Shown: positions 58,147-64,000 of the stretch, piece by piece
Position numbering within the stretch: position 1 is the stretch's first letter
Layout of the letters: every line of letters starts with the position of its first letter
Assembly (NCBI RefSeq): GCF_033115175.1
Contig: NC_084834.1
Location: 11,939,294-12,003,293, forward strand
From: Lepus europaeus
Taxonomy: Eukaryota > Chordata > Mammalia > Lagomorpha > Leporidae
Length of the DNA stretch: 64,000 bases
Direction: 5' to 3'
Made by a program: the position numbers and the translations under genes
Notes under the pieces: model-generated
The model's database searches: none
The model's input: only the letters and a program-made list of their open reading frames with translations
What the model was told of the DNA's origin: nothing

Positions 58147-58649
58147 CTGTGCCAATCTTGATGTTTGTTTGTCCTTCCCACGCGCTGGTCATAAAAGCCC
58201 AGAACACATGGGTTTGCATGGCTCAGGTTAGGGACCTCTCGTGGGCACCTTTTGGCCTCATCCACTTCCCTGGCCACACAGCCGGTTTCCTGGCTGTCCC
58301 AGGGTGGCTGGAAGGAGTCTCCTCATCTCCTTCCAGGTCCACTCTCTTCCCCCAGGAGACAGGACTCGCGCAGCCGTTCTGCACCTGGCAGGGTCACGGC
58401 CACTTCTCACATCCTCGCCTGCAAGTGGCCCCGGGGGCAGTGCTGGCATCGACTGCTACCACTCGGCTCTCCTTCCTCGTCCCTGGATTTGCTTCCTCCC
58501 CCCCTCCCTCCCTTCTTCCACCCACCCACCAAGCTCGGGTACACTTGAAAACGTGTTTGTTCTGTCCTGGCCACAGTTTCCGTGTCGGGCTGGCCAGCAT
58601 AGTTTGCCACATTGTCAGAAGTCTCCTTAGCCCTGTCTAGAGCAGTCTT
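58147..58649. other. Intergenic stretch, nothing recognised
   Basis: About 500 nt, pyrimidine-rich in part. Confidence 0.45.
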
Positions 58650-59430
58650 AGGTCCACGACAAAACTGAGAAGGGACAGAGATTTCCCAGCTACCCTTGGC
58701 CCTCACATACACGGAGCTCCACAGTCAACACTGCACCGAGCGTGGTAACACCGGTTACAGCCGAAGCAGCCTCACCAAAGCCCACGGTTCACGGCGGGGT
58801 TCACTCGTGGCGCTGTAGGTTCTGTGGGTTTGGGCAAATTCCCGATGTCATGTGCTGACACTGATGGCTTCACTGGCCCCCCAACCCACTGTGCTTCACC
58901 CACACAGGGTCCACGGTCCTTTCCCCACGGTCCTCGGCCCCTTTCCTAGCTCCACAGTTTTGCTTTTTTCCGAAGGTCCCATGTTGGAATCACACAGTAC
59001 GTGGCTTTCCCAGGCAGGCTTCTCTCCCCAACTTGCTAGCACTGAGCAATGCTCTGTCTGGACGTGTGGCAGCTTCTCCAGCCACTGCAGGAGGTCTTGG
59101 GCGCTTCCAAGATTGGGCAGTTACAAATAAAGCTGTGTAGACGCGTAATGCGTGTGCAGGGCCTTGTGTGGACACCGACTTCTGCTTCCTTTGGGTAAAC
59201 ACTGAGAACTGTAACTGCTGACTGCCACGCCAACCGCACCGTTCCTGTGGCTCCACAACCTCGCCAGCATCTCCCGTTGTCAGCTGTCGGCGCGAGATCG
59301 CAGCCACTCTAACAGGCGTGCAGCGGCGTCTCGCTGTCCCCATCTGTGATGTCCTGAGACAGGTGTCTCCTAGGCTCGTCTGCCCTCCGTGTGTCTTCCC
59401 TGGTGGACTGTCCAGCTGTGCTGCTCATTG
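58650..59430. mobile_element. Old LINE-1 (L1M-type) fragment
   Basis: Ordered landmarks of old L1 sequence: CCACAGTTTTGCTTTTTCC, GGAATCACACAGTACGTGGC, GGGCAGTTACAAATAAAGC, CCTTTGGGTAAACAC, CAACCTCGCCAGCATC, CCACTCTAACAGGCGTGC. Strand of the parent element not assigned. Confidence 0.65.
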
Positions 59431-60016
59431 TACATTTGCTTATTACTCCTACTGCTGCGTCGGGAAGAGGTCTTTGTAGCCTGAACGACGGCACTCGTTC
59501 AGCTATGGTTTGCAGCATGTCTTCTCCCGGTCTGTGGCTGTGGCTTATCTTATTCTCTTAATTTTCTTCATTTATTAAAAAAAAAAAAAAATGAAAAGAA
59601 AAAAGGAAAGTCTAGACAGGAAAAGTCACTAAGACATTCAGAGAAGTCTAGGCACAGAGCCAGAAAGAGAGAGAGAGTCTTCTCCAGGAATCCCAAGTGT
59701 CTGAGGTGTTCATTGCAGGTCCAGATTTGGAGGCGTGTCAATATAAAAAGCTAGCCGTTTCTGAAGTTCCTTTCTGACACCATTCAAAAACTGCCCAAGT
59801 GAAAAGGGCCTCACAGCACTGTGTGGACATCACGTTCTTTCCCGTGAGTTCAAGAAAGGCGGAGGGGTGTCCACGCGGAGTCTCCAAACCCACAGAGAAA
59901 GCTGTGTGCTTTAAGCAGCTGTAGTGCTGAGCAGCCAGGGTGTTTGGGGAAGGCAGCCACAGGGGTTACAGACACCACAGAGGGTATGTAAAGAAGGGGA
60001 GGCATTAAAAAAAACG
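59431..60016. other. Intergenic stretch with an A run
   Basis: About 590 nt; A14-type run at 59577-59591. Nothing else recognised. Confidence 0.45.
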
Positions 60017-60328
60017 GGGGGGCCGGCGCCGCAGCTCACTTGGTTAATCCTCCGCCTGCGGTGCCAGCATCCCATATGGGTGCCGGATTCTGTCCTGGTT
60101 GCCCCTCTTCCAGGCCAGCTCTCTGCTGTGGCCTGGGAAGGCAGTGGAGGATGGCCCAAGTGCTTGGGCCCTGCACCCGCGTGGGAGACCAGGAGGAAGC
60201 ACCTGGCTCCTGGCTTCAGATCAGCGCGATGTGCCGGCCGGTGGCCATTAGAGGGTGAACCAATGGCAAAGGAAGACCTTTCACTCTGTCTCTCTAACTC
60301 TGCCTGTCAAATAAATTTTTTAAAAATT
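60017..60328 (+). mobile_element. CTAGGCTAATCC-type SINE, cluster copy 1
   Basis: GGGGGGCCGGCGCCGCAGC head, TTGGTTAATCCTCCGCC; tail CTGTCAAATAAATTTT. Confidence 0.9.
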
Positions 60329-60672
60329 TAAGGCCGGCGCCGTGGCTCACTAGGCTAATCCTCCACCTTGCGGCGCCGGCACACTGGGTTCTAGTCCCGG
60401 TCGGGGTGCCGGATTCTGTCCCGGTTGCCCCTCTTCCAGGCGAGCTCTCTGCTGTGGCCAGGGAGTGCAGTGGAGGATGGCCCAAGTGCTTGGGCCCTGC
60501 ACCCCATGGGAGACCAGGAGAAGCACCTGGCTCCTGCCATCGGATCAGTGTGGTGCGCCGGCCGCAGCGCGCCAGCCACAGCAGCCATTGGAGGGTGAAC
60601 CAACGGCAAAGAAAGACCTTTCTCTCTGTCCACTCTGCCTGTCAAAAAAATAAAAATAAAAAAAAAAAACAG
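60329..60672 (+). mobile_element. CTAGGCTAATCC-type SINE, cluster copy 2
   Basis: AAGGCCGGCGCCGTGGCTC head; tail CTGTCAAAAAAATAAAAATA. Very close to copy 4. Confidence 0.92.
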
Positions 60673-60674
60673 AG

Positions 60675-60998
60675 GGGGCCGTTGTCGTGGCGTGGTGGGT
60701 TCAGCCAGTACCTGCAACGCGGGCCTCCCGCTCTGGAGCACTGGTTCCAGTCCAGCTGCTCTGCTTGTGATCCAGCTCCCTGCTAACGCACCTGGGAAAG
60801 CAGCAGCGGACGGCCCAAGTCCCTGGGCCCCTGTGCCCACGTGAGAGACCTGGATGGAGCTCCTGGCTCCTGGCTTTGGCCTGGCCCAGAACTGGCTGTT
60901 GTGGCCACTTGGGGAGTAAAACCAATGGATGGGAGATTTCTTTCTGTCCTTTTATCTCTGCCCTTCAAATAAATCATCTTAAAAATAAAAAATAAATT
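60675..60998 (+). mobile_element. C-repeat SINE, cluster copy 3
   Basis: GGGGGCCGTTGTCGTGGCG head, main C-repeat type; tail CTTCAAATAAATCATC. Confidence 0.88.
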
Positions 60999-60999
60999 T

Positions 61000-61370
61000 G
61001 GCTGGCGCCGCGGCTCACTAGGCTAATCCTCTGCCTTGCGGCGCCGGCACACCGGGTTCTAGTCCCGGTCGGGGTGCCGGATTCTGTCCCGGTTGCCCCT
61101 CTTCCAGGCAAGCTCTCTGCTGTGGCCAGGGAGTGCAGTGGAGGATGGCCCAAGTGCTTGGGCCCTGCACCCCATGGGAGACCAGGAGAAGCACCTGGCT
61201 CCTGCCATCGGATCAGCGCGGTGCGCCGGCCGCAGCGCGCCTACCGCGGCGCGCCTACCGCGGCGGCCATTGGAGGATGAACCAACGGCCAAGGAAGACC
61301 TTTCTCTCTCTCTCTCACTGTCCACTCTGCCTGTCAAAAAAATAAAAAATAAATAAAAATAAATTTAAAA
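61000..61370 (+). mobile_element. CTAGGCTAATCC-type SINE, cluster copy 4
   Basis: TGGCTGGCGCCGCGGCTC head; contains an internal GCGCGCCTACCGCG duplication (about 61235-61262); tail CTGTCAAAAAAATAAAAAAT. Confidence 0.92.
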
Positions 61371-61664
61371 AGCAGTGAGAAAAGTGGATCTCTAGGAAGC
61401 TGGATCTCCACTTCTCAGGCTAATAAACAACAAAATATATGTGTGAGAGAAGAAGTGTAAAGAAGAACACAAACACACAGAAGTGAAATGCCACGTCCCA
61501 GACAAAGCCTGCTACGGTCTTTCCAGTAAGTTCACCGCCCAGGTCACGGGGGAATCACCTGGCTGCTGCCTGGGGCTGTGCCTTCCGATGAGCGTAACGC
61601 ATGGGGGATTCTAGGAAGTAAAGGGCTCTCAGCACAATAAACGGACGGCACTGCTTCAAACACA
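61371..61664. other. Spacer between the SINE cluster and the PIWIL2 3' end
   Basis: About 290 nt, nothing recognised. Confidence 0.45.
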
Positions 61665-63352
61665 GGCCCACGTTTCTACAGTCTTTTTATTTCCCACCTC
61701 ATGATCCAATCATTTGGCATTAAAACTGAAAAACAAGGCAAGAAAACCAGGAATAAAAAGTGAAGACATTTTTCTATTATAGTCAAGCATTTGTCTGGGC
61801 CGATCAGCTAAGAGAAAAAGAATATTTGGAAACCCAACTTCAAATGTGAAATTCAAAATGCTTCCACAGACAATCAGAAATCTGCTCTGCTCCGCCCGAG
61901 ACCAGGAGCTCAATGAGTGTGAGGCCACAGGGTCTGAAGTCCAGGGCTTAGCCTCAGCCCTGTCCCAGACTCCAAACCAACCTGGAGAACCGGCCAGACT
62001 CACTCCTCCCGGGGCTCCACCGGGCACTGCAGCAAACTAAAGACCTTCTTCTTGGTTTTCTTGTTTGAAGCTGAAGTGTCTCTTCTCACACACTGTCACA
62101 TAAAATGGGGATTTCCACTCTGCTCTCCTCCCTGCCACCTCACCCAAAAATAAAAACAAATCTGAAAAGCTTACATAAAACTGGCTTTTAAAACTTAATA
62201 AGGCAAGATGTGTCAGAGTTACGCCTGATGGCTTTGAAAGAAGATTTTAAAACAGGGAGATGGGGGGTGGAGGGACCAACCCAGGAAAACAGTGCTTCCC
62301 TGAAACACTGAGGCCGGCAGGCACGGCGACAACCACAATTTCTAAATTGTGACGTTTGGACTTTGGTAGCAATGTCGTGTTTTTCCAAAGCCAACTTCTG
62401 GAAATCTTAACCCGGGTTCCCAAAAACTCCTAGCAAAATGAACCAGCCACCAGTTAGAGGCTGTTGTGCAAGATAGATGGGCAATTCCACTTGCAAAGGT
62501 TCACCAACAGAAACAAAGGCCGCACACGGGGGACGGTCCAGAACACCTCCCGCTCGGCCCCAACTCTGCCACTCTGCCTTTCTCCCTGCGCCCTGGCTGC
62601 AACTTAATCAACTGAGACTCACTGAAGACCGGCCACGAGGAGGAAACTTTGGCGTGCGTATAGTGGGAGCAGAGCAAGAAATCAACACAGGTTCCCATCA
62701 AGTGACCGAAAGGTTAAAAAAAAAACAAAACCAAAAACCAAGAAACCTTCATTTGGATCCTCTCAAGAGGCCAAGGAACAGCTGAGAGCCACCTTCAACC
62801 CCAGCTCGAGTCGCAGGCCAGACGAAGTCACCGAGGCCCGGCCGCGCCATGAGCTGGTTTCGCTCTGTGCAGCGGGGCCGGGAATCTGCTCCCCAGGCCT
62901 TTCCATTGCTGCTCCAAGCTGCCCGAATCCAGTGCCTCTGTGCGCTAAGAAACTTGCAATGACTTCATCTATTCTCGCCTCTGGCGCCAGAAATGGGAAT
63001 GGCTTAGTGAGCACAGCTTACGGGTGCCACGGCCGCTTGTGCAGGCTTCGACAGCTCAGGCCGGCCTGGAGGGTTCTTAATGGTTCCCCTGTATTTGCTC
63101 ACTCCATCTGCGAGGCAGGACTACTGCCCTTTGCCCGACAAAGGACACAAGGAAATTTCTAGCTGAGACTTAGAAAGAAACTTGCCTTCTGGTGACACCA
63201 GGTTTAAAAGAACAAAAGAAAGCTTATTCTACAGGGTTGGAGAAAGGGAAAACGCCAACACAAAACTCCACTTGAATCTCTGTGGGTTCTGCAAGAGTCA
63301 AGCTGAGTTCAGAAGCCAGATCTCTTCCGACCAGCCGAGACCCAGCGTGCAG
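61665..63352 (-). other. PIWIL2: PIWIL2 3' UTR (predicted)
   Basis: About 1.7 kb after the stop without SINEs, in contrast to the SINE cluster just beyond. The end is set by an AATAAA on the minus strand at 61691-61686. A purine-rich run (62717-62740) is present. The extent is inferred. Confidence 0.6.
61686..61691 (-). terminator. PIWIL2: Candidate PIWIL2 poly(A) signal
   Basis: AATAAA on the minus strand (GGGAAATAAAAAGAC), 1.66 kb after the stop codon and just before the SINE-rich spacer. Confidence 0.55.

Positions 63353-64000
<648 letters not shown>

Overview
This is 64 kb of a mammalian nuclear genome, most likely rabbit or another lagomorph. The main clue is more than 50 copies of the tRNA-derived lagomorph C-repeat SINE. 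Each has a tRNA-like head (GGCGCTGTGGCATAGTGGG, then GGTTCGAGTCCC), a body ending near GATGGAAGACCTCTCTC and a tail of AAATAAATAAATCTTT. The unique sequence is GC-rich and the genes have introns, so bacterial-style features (operons, RBS, CRISPR) do not apply.

Two protein-coding genes are visible, both on the minus strand and head-to-tail. PIWIL2, a germline Piwi/Argonaute protein, contributes only its last coding exon (63353-63509) and a 3' UTR to about 61670. SLC39A14 (ZIP14), a plasma-membrane Zn/Fe/Mn importer of the LIV-1 group, is complete. It has a CpG-island promoter with a TATA box at 50181-50186, a noncoding first exon ending at 50022, a ~29.5 kb first intron packed with SINEs, and coding exons from 20548 to 7539. 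Its long 3' UTR ends near 5150. The order PIWIL2 then SLC39A14 matches what I know of human 8p21.3, here in reverse orientation. All splice junctions can be read as GT-AG and the joined frame gives 490 residues, against 492 in human.

The most informative feature is a pair of duplicated, mutually exclusive exons (17206-17375 and 15408-15577). Both are exactly 170 nt and encode alternative versions of TM1-TM2 of ZIP14. Because 170 is not a multiple of three, using both or neither breaks the frame.

Layout: 1-5150, intergenic DNA downstream of SLC39A14 (a mariner-like MITE and several SINEs); 5150-20563, SLC39A14 exons 9 to 2; 20564-50021, intron 1; 49.2-50.7 kb, CpG island and promoter; 50.7-61.7 kb, intergenic DNA with a 13-copy 67-bp minisatellite, old L1 pieces and a head-to-tail SINE cluster; 61.7-64 kb, the PIWIL2 3' end and last intron. 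I found no new gene system. The items most worth checking are the exon pair and its weak splice donor, the minisatellite 3.3 kb upstream of the promoter, a pair of CTCF-like motifs in intron 1, and several nested or inverted SINEs with intact target-site duplications.
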